From: Pontibacter sp. G13
GTDB lineage: Bacteria > Bacteroidota > Bacteroidia > J057
Direction of reading: 5' to 3'
Length of the DNA stretch: 64,000 bases
NCBI RefSeq assembly: GCF_031851795.1
Contig: NZ_CP134696.1
Coordinates: 2,279,001-2,343,000, forward strand
Shown one piece after another: positions 56,969 to 64,000 of the stretch. A model generated the notes under the pieces. It made no database searches. It had not been told where the DNA came from and saw nothing but the letters and a program-made list of their open reading frames with translations. Numbering within the stretch: position 1 is the stretch's first letter; every line of letters begins with the position of its first letter. Position numbers and translations under genes: made by a program.

Positions 56969-59437
56969 CTAGTTCCCAGGATTTGGGAGGTTCACCTTCA
57001 ACTCCGCGGAGATCAATCGGCCGATGAATGGAGATGCCACAAATTCGCGCACATCCGCATCGAAGAGATTGGTCACCTGTGCCGATACGGTGAACATGTC
57101 GTTGATGCGGTAGCCAGCAGCTACATCCACATTCACGAATCCGCCCAACTGCCCGTAGTTCCAAGTTCTGCCATATCGTGCATTCTCTACGATTCCGAGG
57201 TCTTCATTCGCAGCGGCAGCGACATTGATTCCGGAGAAGAAATCATATCCATCCACCCAGCGGACCAAGGTATTCGCAAAGAATTTCTGATGGCTATAGG
57301 TCAAGCCCACGGAGAGTTTGTGAGCTGGTGTATTGATCGGAAGATCGGTCGGCAATACCACACCATCCCCATTTCCATCATTGGCCATGTCCGTTTCATC
57401 GAGATCGTACCCGAAGTATGAGTAGTTCAGATTCGCCTTGAATTGGTCGTTGAAGTAGTAGTTCAAGCCCAAGTCAAATCCATAGGTATTCACCTGTCCG
57501 AAGTTCAAGTAGGTCAACAAGAATCCAGAACCAGCTTCTGGCGTACCGGGGATCACTTCGCTCATCGGAGTCTCCCCACGCATAGTCACAGTGCGGCCAT
57601 TGGTAGCGATATTCGTCAGCGGGCTCAAAAAGTCCTTGGACATGTTGAAGTATGCATTCGCATCGATGAAGAGCTTTTTCTGAATGTCGCCTTTGTAGCC
57701 AATCTCGATGGTGTTGATTTTTTCCACCTGAAGCGGATCGATTACGGTTCCGTCAGACAAAGTGAAGCCTTCGCCATTCCCTAGTACCAAGCCTCCAAAC
57801 AAGTCTCCGCTCAAGTTCAAGATCGTCGGAGCGGCAATTCCTTTTCCGTAAGTCAAGCGGAATACGCCGTGGTCAGTGATGCCCAACAAAGCCGCTTTCG
57901 GGATCAAGTTGAAGCCATACAATTCGTGGTAGTCCGCACGCATCGCGCCGACAAACTTGATGTGCTCGCCAAAGAGGCGCTCCACCTGTGCATATACACC
58001 GATCTGATCGAGGACAATCGGATTGTCTGGATCATCCAATAGATAGGTGCCCAAGCTGTTGGCAATATCGCGCTGTACTTGCGTACCGACGATGTATTGG
58101 AACCCAGCTACCTCATTGTTGTACTGAATCTCACCATTGATTCGGCGAGACTTGTCCTTGAAGATCGCCCCACGCGCCAAGTCGATCCCGGTGGTATCAC
58201 TCAATGGGAAGTATTGGTTGGTGTAGGACATTTGACGGGCATAATCCTCGCTGAATCCATTGGCGATGTAGGAGGTGTAGTTTTGGGTGCGTTGATTGAT
58301 CGCGTAGGTGCTGTCCGTTCCACTCCAAGTGTGGTACAATTGCGCGAAGAGTCGCGGAGATTTGTACTGTGCATGGAAATAGGCCACACGCCAGTCCTTG
58401 ATCTGGTTACGACCAGCATTGGTGGCGGCGAGGTTGTTGTTGTTGGAAGCGCCGTAGGTCAGGATGATATCGTTGTTTTTCTTCGGCGTGTAGTAAAGGG
58501 AAGCTTCGCCCTTGACGGTGTTGAAGGTACGGTCCAGATCCAGTTCATCGAAAGCGAAATCTCCGATGTAGACGGTATCCATGTACTCGAAATCTTCACC
58601 TTGTGTGTATTCTGCGTTGATTTTGAACGCCAATTTGTCATTGATGACCGTGGCATTTCTCACACGACCAGTCAAAACGCTCTGGTTTCCGCCACCCAAA
58701 GCGATGGTCGTCCCTTCGGAGTCACGAGGGTCTTTGGAGATGGTATTGACCAAGCCGTTGTGGGCATTGGGACCGTACAGCGCAGCGGATGGTCCGAGGA
58801 TCACCTCTACGCGCTCGATGTCTTCCTTGATGGTCGGAGAGAATGAACCGAATGGCAATCCTGTCGCGATCAAGCTGGACAGACGGCCATCGTTCATTTG
58901 GAGGTTTTTGGGATTAAATGCGCTATTGAATCCGCGCACATTGATACCGGTTCCCAAAACGCCTGTACGGATGAAATCCACCCCTTTTTGACGTGCGAGC
59001 AATTCTCCGGTATTGAATCCGGCGTGCTCCTCGTAGTCTTCGGCGTTGATGATGGAAATGGTGGCGGGTGCCTGCGTTACTTTCTCAGGACGGCGGGAAG
59101 CGGAAATGACCACCTCGTCTCCGATGAAAGCAGATTCCTTGAGGGAAAAATTGCGCTCAACCGTGGCGTTGGCTGCGAATGTGATGTCCTCGGCGATGCC
59201 TTCGAATCCAATGTAGGAAACGACCACCTCGTAGGTTCCGGCAGGAATTTCGTTCAGGGTGAAGGAACCATCGTCTTCTGCGAATGTTCCCATCGTCGTG
59301 CCTTTCAGCATGATCTGGGCACCAGAAAGTGGTTCTTGAGATGTAGCGTGCGAGATCGTACCAGTCAGACGGGCATTTTGCGCCCAGATAAAGCCTGCGG
59401 TACACAAAAAGAGTAGCGTAAATAAGCCTCTTTTCAT
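56969..59437 (-). CDS. TonB-dependent outer membrane receptor
   Basis: 822 residues from the ATG at 59437, where the signal peptide starts (MKRGLFTLLFLCTAGFIWAQ). The open frame to 59539 adds a non-export-like leader and would cover a palindrome. A carboxypeptidase-regulatory-like domain (about 22-105, LTGTISHATSQEPLSGAQIML, VVSYIGFEG) precedes a plug with EVVISASRRPEKVTQAPATISII, LLARQKGVDFIRTGVLGTGINVRGFNS and RVEVILGPSAALYGPNAHNGLVNTISK. The barrel ends in ELKVNLPNPGN. Closest to CirA/FepA-like receptors, not SusC. Ligand unknown. Single-gene unit. Confidence 0.92.
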   Translation of the reverse strand: MKRGLFTLLFLCTAGFIWAQNARLTGTISHATSQEPLSGAQIMLKGTTMGTFAEDDGSFTLNEIPAGTYEVVVSYIGFEGIAEDITFAANATVERNFSLKESAFIGDEVVISASRRPEKVTQAPATISIINAEDYEEHAGFNTGELLARQKGVDFIRTGVLGTGINVRGFNSAFNPKNLQMNDGRLSSLIATGLPFGSFSPTIKEDIERVEVILGPSAALYGPNAHNGLVNTISKDPRDSEGTTIALGGGNQSVLTGRVRNATVINDKLAFKINAEYTQGEDFEYMDTVYIGDFAFDELDLDRTFNTVKGEASLYYTPKKNNDIILTYGASNNNNLAATNAGRNQIKDWRVAYFHAQYKSPRLFAQLYHTWSGTDSTYAINQRTQNYTSYIANGFSEDYARQMSYTNQYFPLSDTTGIDLARGAIFKDKSRRINGEIQYNNEVAGFQYIVGTQVQRDIANSLGTYLLDDPDNPIVLDQIGVYAQVERLFGEHIKFVGAMRADYHELYGFNLIPKAALLGITDHGVFRLTYGKGIAAPTILNLSGDLFGGLVLGNGEGFTLSDGTVIDPLQVEKINTIEIGYKGDIQKKLFIDANAYFNMSKDFLSPLTNIATNGRTVTMRGETPMSEVIPGTPEAGSGFLLTYLNFGQVNTYGFDLGLNYYFNDQFKANLNYSYFGYDLDETDMANDGNGDGVVLPTDLPINTPAHKLSVGLTYSHQKFFANTLVRWVDGYDFFSGINVAAAANEDLGIVENARYGRTWNYGQLGGFVNVDVAAGYRINDMFTVSAQVTNLFDADVREFVASPFIGRLISAELKVNLPNPGN

Positions 59438-59474
59438 GAGTCCAAACATTTGTAGTAAACGAGTAGTCAAAAAC

Positions 59475-59491
59475 AACCTCTTCAAGAGGTT
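59475..59491. promoter_or_regulatory. Palindrome upstream of TonB-dependent receptor
   Basis: AACCTCTT-C-AAGAGGTT is a perfect 17-base palindrome, 37 bases before the receptor ATG. It may be an operator or a leader hairpin. A short GCCTA/TAGGC pair follows at 59501-59518. Confidence 0.4.
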
Positions 59492-59680
59492 TCCTAAACG
59501 GCCTAAATTCTTGTAGGCAGATGAAAAGCGAGCATTCATCTTCCTACTTACGATGCTTCGAAGTAATTCTAACTTAACAAGGACTCTGGGCTTACTGGGT
59601 TCGACTTTCCAAAAATAGGGGGTCGACTATTTAACCAAATCCACAAGACTATTGAGCAAAAGCAGGCTATTTTTCTCCAA

Positions 59681-59701
59681 AACCCCAAAAATCATGGGGT
59701 T
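59681..59701 (-). terminator. Terminator-like hairpin overlapping stop codon
   Basis: AACCCC-AAAAATCAT-GGGGTT overlaps the stop codon of the 498-residue protein gene. On the minus strand TTGG follows. Weak stem of 6 bp. Confidence 0.4.
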
Positions 59702-61188
59702 GACTGAGACTCCAAAGTATGGGTCAATTCGACGATGGGGTCCATGCCCCACTTATTTTTGGGGAGGGTGAGCAACTCGTCCCATTGGATGGCTCCGACG
59801 ATCTCCGGCGCAAAAGGCTTGAGTTCGTCCACCAAGGTTTTGGCAAGTTGGATATTTCGCGGGCTACGCTGCAGGTCTTTGAGCGAGTCTTGAATCTGGC
59901 CGATCAGTCTCCGCTGACTGAGTTTTCCTTCGTGATATTGTGCCCAACCGACATACCAGCGCAGCGTCGGGAGATAATTGGGTCGATGGCGGTAGGTATG
60001 CTCGCGATTCATGAGTTTGTGCTTGTTGACCAGCTGGAGCATGGAGGCACTTTTTTCCTGGACCAATAGCGCCTTGAGGTAGGAAGTGAAAAATAAGTGC
60101 CAGCGATGAGCCATGACTTCCTGCGAATATCCCCGGAGGAAGGATTCTGCATATTGCTCCGCCTCGGCAGGCAGGCCTGATTCGATGAGACACCGAATGT
60201 AAAAGGACGCGAACCCCACCCGTTCATGGGCATTTCGAGAATTGCGCAGCTCCGGAAACGCCGAACGCATGAGCTCCATCGCGGCGGGCTGATTGTGCCG
60301 CCGGAGTAGGATCGCGCTGAGTTTGTTGACATACAGCAGATAATCGGAGCCTTTGTATTTGATGGCAAGATAGCCGAATTGCTCCGCGCGGGCCAGATCC
60401 CCGAGCTGGGCATGCAGGGTGAGGCGATTGGCGTAGTAATTCGCCAAAATCCTCCGGGAATAGAACATGCCCTGTCGCATCCATCCATCGATCCGGTCAT
60501 AGAGCGCCAGTTGCTTGTGCAGCTGCCGATAATTCATGTAGATGAAGGTCAGCCGCACGATGGCCATGTAGCGATTCAGCCCGTCCAGCGACTCGTCTTG
60601 GATCATGGTGTTGAGCCATTCCTCCCACTGTCGGGACTCCGTCGCCTGGCTGGAATACTGCGCCGTGATGTCCTGCGACACCCGATGCAATTGCGCAAAG
60701 ACCTCCCTTGATCGCTCAAACGCTGCCTGATGGTCATCCAGAAATTGGTGGACAGTCGCATGGGCCTTGTATCGCATCCGGATCAGCAGAAACTGGCGAA
60801 ACTGCACCGCCAGCTCATAGAACTTCACGAAATAGTAATCCGAGGTTCGCGCGGCTTTGATGGCCCGGAGGAGTTCCTTTTCCTCGGTGGGTGTGATGGC
60901 ATCGGTCATGAGGCTGCGCTCCATCTGACTGATCCAGTCAAACTGGCGGTCCACATCGATCTGGGAGAGTTTGGTCTGCGCCCACTTCATCCAACGCGAG
61001 TATTTGCGCTTGTCGATGGATGCATCGAGTTCGCGGTGGGGGTCCGGCCGAGCGACCAGTTCCTCCACTTGTTGGAGAATACGCAGATTGTCCGCATCCG
61101 CAAATTGTTGGATGTGGGCAAGATATGCGGGTTCATGCGGCATGAGTTCCCCGCAATACGCCCGAAATTTGGCAAGTTTGGCCTTCAT
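59692..61188 (-). CDS. Uncharacterised helical-repeat (TPR-like) protein
   Basis: 498 residues, no signal peptide or membrane helix. Predicted to be almost all helix with TPR-like pairs (AQLGDLARAEQFGYLAIKYKG; SGLPAEAEQYAESFLRGYSQEV; YVNKLSAILLRRHNQPAAMELM). I recognise no named family; large cytosolic proteins of this kind are common in Bacteroidota and have no known role. Basic and aromatic residues are frequent in the N-terminal half. It is a single-gene unit at the edge of the repeat region and is divergent from nothing recognisable. Confidence 0.75.
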   Translation of the reverse strand: MKAKLAKFRAYCGELMPHEPAYLAHIQQFADADNLRILQQVEELVARPDPHRELDASIDKRKYSRWMKWAQTKLSQIDVDRQFDWISQMERSLMTDAITPTEEKELLRAIKAARTSDYYFVKFYELAVQFRQFLLIRMRYKAHATVHQFLDDHQAAFERSREVFAQLHRVSQDITAQYSSQATESRQWEEWLNTMIQDESLDGLNRYMAIVRLTFIYMNYRQLHKQLALYDRIDGWMRQGMFYSRRILANYYANRLTLHAQLGDLARAEQFGYLAIKYKGSDYLLYVNKLSAILLRRHNQPAAMELMRSAFPELRNSRNAHERVGFASFYIRCLIESGLPAEAEQYAESFLRGYSQEVMAHRWHLFFTSYLKALLVQEKSASMLQLVNKHKLMNREHTYRHRPNYLPTLRWYVGWAQYHEGKLSQRRLIGQIQDSLKDLQRSPRNIQLAKTLVDELKPFAPEIVGAIQWDELLTLPKNKWGMDPIVELTHTLESQSTP

Positions 61189-61295
61189 CGCAGCATCAAT
61201 CCGTAGGAGTCCTTTTTCCGGCAGCGCCGGATATTCAAGATAATGGAATGTGGCGGGAGTGGCAAATGGGGGAGCGATGGGTGTGATCGGCGTGG

Positions 61296-61349
61296 CGATA
61301 TCCCGGGACGATATCCCGGGGGCGATATCCCGGGGGCGATATCCGGGAA
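61296..61349. repeat. Short tandem repeat CGATATCCCGGGR
   Basis: Four direct units of 13-14 bases (61296, 61309, 61323, 61337), with a fifth CGATATC start at 61350 running into the first hairpin core. Each contains the palindrome CCCGGG (the fourth unit has lost one C). Confidence 0.8.
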
Positions 61350-61356
61350 CGATATC

Positions 61357-61376
61357 CCGGGCAATGAATTGCCCGG
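61357..61376. repeat. Hairpin core copy 1
   Basis: CCGGGCAATGAATTGCCCGG, a perfect 9-bp stem with loop GA, followed by a conserved tail with GTCGCGCCTACAGCGCTTG. First of six copies; spacing to copy 2 is 410 bases. Confidence 0.85.
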
Positions 61377-61385
61377 CTGTGATAT

Positions 61386-61533
61386 GTCGCGCCTACAGCG
61401 CTTGCATGGATGATGATGAGGCCAGAACGTCTCCGATGCCCAAGCCTCGCACGTCATCTTCGACGGCAATGGGCCCTGGCTTGTGTGTAGGCGCCGATCG
61501 GGGATCTCCTGAGCGCGAGCAGGAATGCCAAGC
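61386..61533. repeat. Repeat module B, copy 1
   Basis: 148 bases that appear identical by eye to 62439-62586. Starts in the shared GTCGCGCCTACAGC tail and ends at AATGCCAAGC. Confidence 0.8.
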
Positions 61534-61766
61534 GAAAAAAATGCCTCATGCTGCAAAATTCCGACGCGGTGGCGCCTGTGGGTGGGGGAATTTATGCGGG
61601 ATCCCACGCTTTGTGCATGCTAGGGCTCGTCTTTTTTCAGGAGAGGAATGAGGGCCATGTTACTCCCTTGGCATCCATCCTGCCCTGTGGGCGCCCTACC
61701 GCGGAATTGAGCAGGAGCCGGATTACCCACGGGCCAGTGCACTTGCCGAAATCCGCCTCAGGATTT

Positions 61767-61786
61767 CCGGGCAATGAATTGCCCGG
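61767..61786. repeat. Hairpin core copy 2
   Basis: Same 20-base hairpin as copy 1. It is preceded by the conserved CTTGCCGAAATCCGCCTCAG segment and followed by module A, which itself has an inverted repeat (CCCGCAAAATTCC at 61847 with GGAATTTATGCGGG at 61884). Confidence 0.85.
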
Positions 61787-62069
61787 TTGTGGGATGTCGC
61801 GCCTACAGTGCTTGCATGGATGCCAAGCGCTAAAATATTGCCTCATCCCGCAAAATTCCGACGCGGTGGCGCCTGTGGGTGGGGGAATTTATGCGGGATC
61901 CCACGCCTCGTGCATGCTAGGGCTTGTCTTTTGTCGGGAGAGGAATGAGGGCCATGTTTCTCCCTCTCCCTTGGCATCCATCCTGCCCTGCGGGCGCCCA
62001 ATCCCGGAATTTAGCAGGAGCCGGATTACCCACGGGCCAGTGCACTTGCCGAAATCCGCCTCAGGATTT

Positions 62070-62089
62070 CCGGGCAATGAATTGCCCGG
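62070..62089. repeat. Hairpin core copy 3
   Basis: Same 20-base hairpin, 303 bases after copy 2, followed by another module A and by the insert CAGAGTTTGTTTGGGCCGA near 62363. Confidence 0.85.
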
Positions 62090-62409
62090 TTGTGGGATGT
62101 CGCGCCTACAGTGCTTGCATGGATGCCAAGCGCTAAAATATTGCCTCATCCCGCAAAATTCCGACGCGGTGGCGCCTGTGGGTGGGGGAATTTATGCGGG
62201 ATCTCACGCCTCGTGCATGCTGGGGCTCGTCTTTTATCGGGAGAGGAATGAGGGCCATATTACTCCCTTGGCATCCGTCCTGCCCTGTGGGCGCCCTACC
62301 GCGGAATTGAGCAGGAGGCGGATTACCCACGGGCCAGTGCACTTGCCGAAATCCGCCTCAGCAGAGTTTGTTTGGGCCGATGCACTTGCCGAAATCCGCC
62401 TCAGGATTT

Positions 62410-62429
62410 CCGGGCAATGAATTGCCCGG
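62410..62429. repeat. Hairpin core copy 4
   Basis: Same 20-base hairpin, followed by module B copy 2 and then by a unique segment (about 62587-62712) not seen elsewhere in the window. Confidence 0.85.
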
Positions 62430-62438
62430 TTGTGGGAT

Positions 62439-62586
62439 GTCGCGCCTACAGCGCTTGCATGGATGATGATGAGGCCAGAACGTCTCCGATGCCCAAGCCT
62501 CGCACGTCATCTTCGACGGCAATGGGCCCTGGCTTGTGTGTAGGCGCCGATCGGGGATCTCCTGAGCGCGAGCAGGAATGCCAAGC
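62439..62586. repeat. Repeat module B, copy 2
   Basis: Second copy of the 148-base module found at 61386-61533. No differences were seen by eye, which points to recent duplication. Confidence 0.8.
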
Positions 62587-62768
62587 CTACTCCACATGCC
62601 CCCGCGGCGATCTCCTTGGATGCCATGCAAGCTCAGGGAGATTCCGGATAGGGCTCCAGCGCGAGGGCCGTGGCAGATGCCCTTCCGGAATGACGTGATG
62701 GGGGGATTCTGAGCAGGAGGCGGATTACCCACGGGCCAGTACACTTGCCGAAATCCGCCTCAGGATTT

Positions 62769-62788
62769 CCGGGCAATGAATTGCCCGG
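62769..62788. repeat. Hairpin core copy 5
   Basis: Same 20-base hairpin, followed by module A. Confidence 0.85.
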
Positions 62789-63101
62789 TTGTGGGATGTC
62801 GCGCCTACAGCGCTTGGATGGATGCCAAGCGAAAAAATATTGCCTCATCCCGCAAAATTCCGACGCGGTGGCGCCTGTGGGTGGGGGAATTTATGCGGGA
62901 TCTCACGCTTTGTGCATGCTAGGGCTTGTCTTTTTTCAGGAGCGGAATGAGGGCCATGTTTCTCCCTTGGCATCCATCCTGCCCTGCGGGCGCCCAATCC
63001 TTAGCAGGAGCCGGATTACCCACGGGCCAGTGCACTTGTCGAAATCCGCCTCAGCAGAGTTTGTTTGGGCCGATGCACTTGCCGAAATCCGCCTCAGATT
63101 T

Positions 63102-63121
63102 CCGGGCAATGAATTGCCCGG
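63102..63121. repeat. Hairpin core copy 6
   Basis: Last copy of the 20-base hairpin. Its tail runs directly into the long hairpin at 63131-63176. Confidence 0.85.
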
Positions 63122-63130
63122 TTGTGGAAT

Positions 63131-63176
63131 GTCGCGCCTACAGCGCTTGGATGTTTGAAAGCGCTGTAGGCGCGAC
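63131..63176. repeat. Perfect 18-bp hairpin ending the array
   Basis: GTCGCGCCTACAGCGCTT (63131-63148) meets its exact reverse complement at 63159-63176 across a 10-base loop. The left arm is the tail present after each hairpin core, so this is one tail facing an inverted copy of itself. Confidence 0.85.
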
Positions 63177-63209
63177 ACCTCGCAGGCATGGGTTTCCAAC
63201 CCTTGACCT

Positions 63210-63348
63210 CGTGCGGATGGCTTGCGGCGGCGCGAAGTGCCTGGAGTGGCCGACCTTCGGGAGGAGTCTCGCATCTGGGGGCGGCGATCTATCGCCCCCA
63301 GATGCGAGACCGAGCGCCAGCGAGCACGGAAGGGACTGACCTGCCGAC
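63210..63348. repeat. Dispersed structured repeat, copy 2
   Basis: About 139 bases matching 48005-48142. The central stem here is perfect over 18 bp (63266-63283 with 63293-63310, loop 9 bases). Flanking blocks GCGGCGGCGCGAAGTGCC and GAGCACGGAAGGGACTGAC are almost identical to copy 1, while the stem differs in a paired fashion. Confidence 0.85.
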
Positions 63349-63535
63349 TCCTGATGCCAAGAAAGGAAATCCATGCCCAGATCGGCAGGGCGCGCCCTAC
63401 TCTCCCAAAACAATCATCCCGGAAACCTACACTTGCAAAGCCGTGCAGATCTCCGGGAAAGCGTTCATCATGATCACGCATGATGAATCCTTAGATACCC
63501 GTATATAATCGGTATGAGTGCGTTACCTAATAGGC

Positions 63536-64000
63536 TTAGGAGAAGAACAATCCTCCGTTGATGTCGATGTTGGCACCGGTGATGAAGGAAGCTTCCTCAG
63601 ACACGAGGTACGCTACGAGGTCAGCTACTTCGTCAGGCTGTCCTTCGCGCTTCAACGGGGTAGCGGAAGCCACCTTGGTACGCACCTCATCCTTGGTGAA
63701 TGTATCGTGGAAGGTGGTGTCGATCATGCCTGGGCAAAGGGCGTTCACACGGATCTTGCGAGGTCCGAGTTCTTTGGCCAATGCGCGGGTGAAGGTCATG
63801 ACAGCGCCTTTGGAAGTCGCGTACGCCATCGCACCTGGGCCACCGCCATCACGGCCGGCCTGAGAGCTGAAGTTGATGATGCTACCACCATCGCCGTTCA
63901 TGCGCTCCACAACTGCTTTGGACACGAGGAATGCGGACTTCAGGTTGATGTCCATCACGCTATCCCAGAACGCCTCGTCCATCTCGTCGATCTTCTTACG
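63536..64000 (-). CDS. Short-chain dehydrogenase (5' end beyond window)
   Basis: The gene runs off the right edge: in-frame codons RKKIDE precede the ATG at 63982, so that ATG is internal and the N-terminal NAD(P)-binding part is missing here. The visible C-terminal ~154 residues contain the active-site Asn in MDINLKSAF, Ser in INFSSQAG and Tyr-x-x-x-Lys in AYATSKGAV, then [14 protein letters not shown] and the family ending [16 protein letters not shown]. It is an SDR oxidoreductase of the FabG/glucose-dehydrogenase-like group; substrate not evident. It is not close to the FabG-type gene at 55898. Confidence 0.9.
   Translation of the reverse strand, partial: RKKIDEMDEAFWDSVMDINLKSAFLVSKAVVERMNGDGGSIINFSSQAGRDGGGPGAMAYATSKGAVMTFTRALAKELGPRKIRVNALCPGMIDTTFHDTFTKDEVRTKVASATPLKREGQPDEVADLVAYLVSEEASFITGANIDINGGLFFS

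Larger units (their letters stand above)
61189..63535. other. Gene-free repeat region
   Basis: About 2.3 kb with no credible gene. It contains a short tandem array (61296-61349), six copies of a hairpin core with two interchangeable spacer modules (61357-63121), an 18-bp hairpin (63131-63176) and structured repeat copy 2 (63210-63348). Open frames up to 290 codons exist here only because the repeats are G/C-rich and periodic; they read through the same repeats on both strands. Confidence 0.8.

Noticed and set aside
61548-62420. 290-codon open frame on the plus strand
   Set aside because: It reads through repeated modules A and hairpin cores and repeats the same peptide. Other frames over the same repeats are also open, so it is a product of composition.
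61296-63121. CRISPR-like array
   Set aside because: Repeats are a 20-base hairpin with spacings of 303-410 bases, spacers are themselves repeated, and no cas gene is present.
61357-63176. Integron cassette array
   Set aside because: No integrase, no cassette genes and no attC-type consensus at the hairpin ends.

Overview
The window comes from a member of the Bacteroidota, with GC near 50% by eye. The evidence is a SusC/SusD polysaccharide utilisation locus, hybrid two-component regulators ending in AraC-type helix-turn-helix domains, a type IX secretion C-terminal tail, many TonB-linked receptors, and promoter boxes of the TAnnTTTG type specific to this phylum. Genus cannot be assigned from the sequence alone. 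An aquatic Cytophagia or Saprospiria-like organism would fit (inference).

Layout. 0.4-12.4 kb: a TPR-sensor hybrid kinase/AraC regulator, a LytS/LytTR pair, a divergent TonB-linked receptor with a PepSY membrane protein, a two-gene unit with a copper monooxygenase-like lipoprotein, an ArsR/DUF6428 metalloid-type unit and a NarL-type response regulator. 13.0-29.7 kb: a complete polysaccharide utilisation locus on the minus strand, in transcription order SusC, SusD, GH99-like lipoprotein, SusE/F-like lipoprotein, GH97 alpha-glycosidase, a secreted SGNH hydrolase, then the hybrid two-component system regulator that presumably senses the glycan. An alpha-linked glucan is the best guess for substrate. 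30.0-39.2 kb: a NarL-type regulator, two paralogous TPR histidine kinases, an unrecognised 231-residue protein and an 888-residue tectonin-like propeller fused to a trypsin-like protease.

39.8-47.8 kb: homogentisate 1,2-dioxygenase behind a promoter bracketed by two identical palindromes, a monohaem cytochrome lipoprotein, a short histidine kinase, a secreted GH2 beta-galactosidase, and a small operon pairing a DUF6232 membrane protein with a protein carrying an effector-associated-like domain. 48.2-61.2 kb: a sulfatase, then a symporter / acyl-CoA ligase / alpha-beta hydrolase operon, a KAS III-like protein with a degraded active site, a FabG-type reductase, a TonB-dependent receptor and a helical-repeat protein. 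61.2-63.5 kb: about 2.3 kb without genes, filled with a mosaic of hairpin repeats. The window ends inside another short-chain dehydrogenase.

Most notable: a dispersed structured repeat present twice (48.0 and 63.2 kb) whose long stem is preserved by compensatory base changes; the six-copy hairpin mosaic at 61.4-63.1 kb; the tectonin-trypsin fusion without signal peptide; the effector-associated/DUF6232 pair sharing a short motif; the paired palindromes before hmgA; and ArsR-type palindromes that embed the promoter box of both genes of the unit. No tRNA, rRNA, CRISPR array, insertion sequence or phage gene was recognised.
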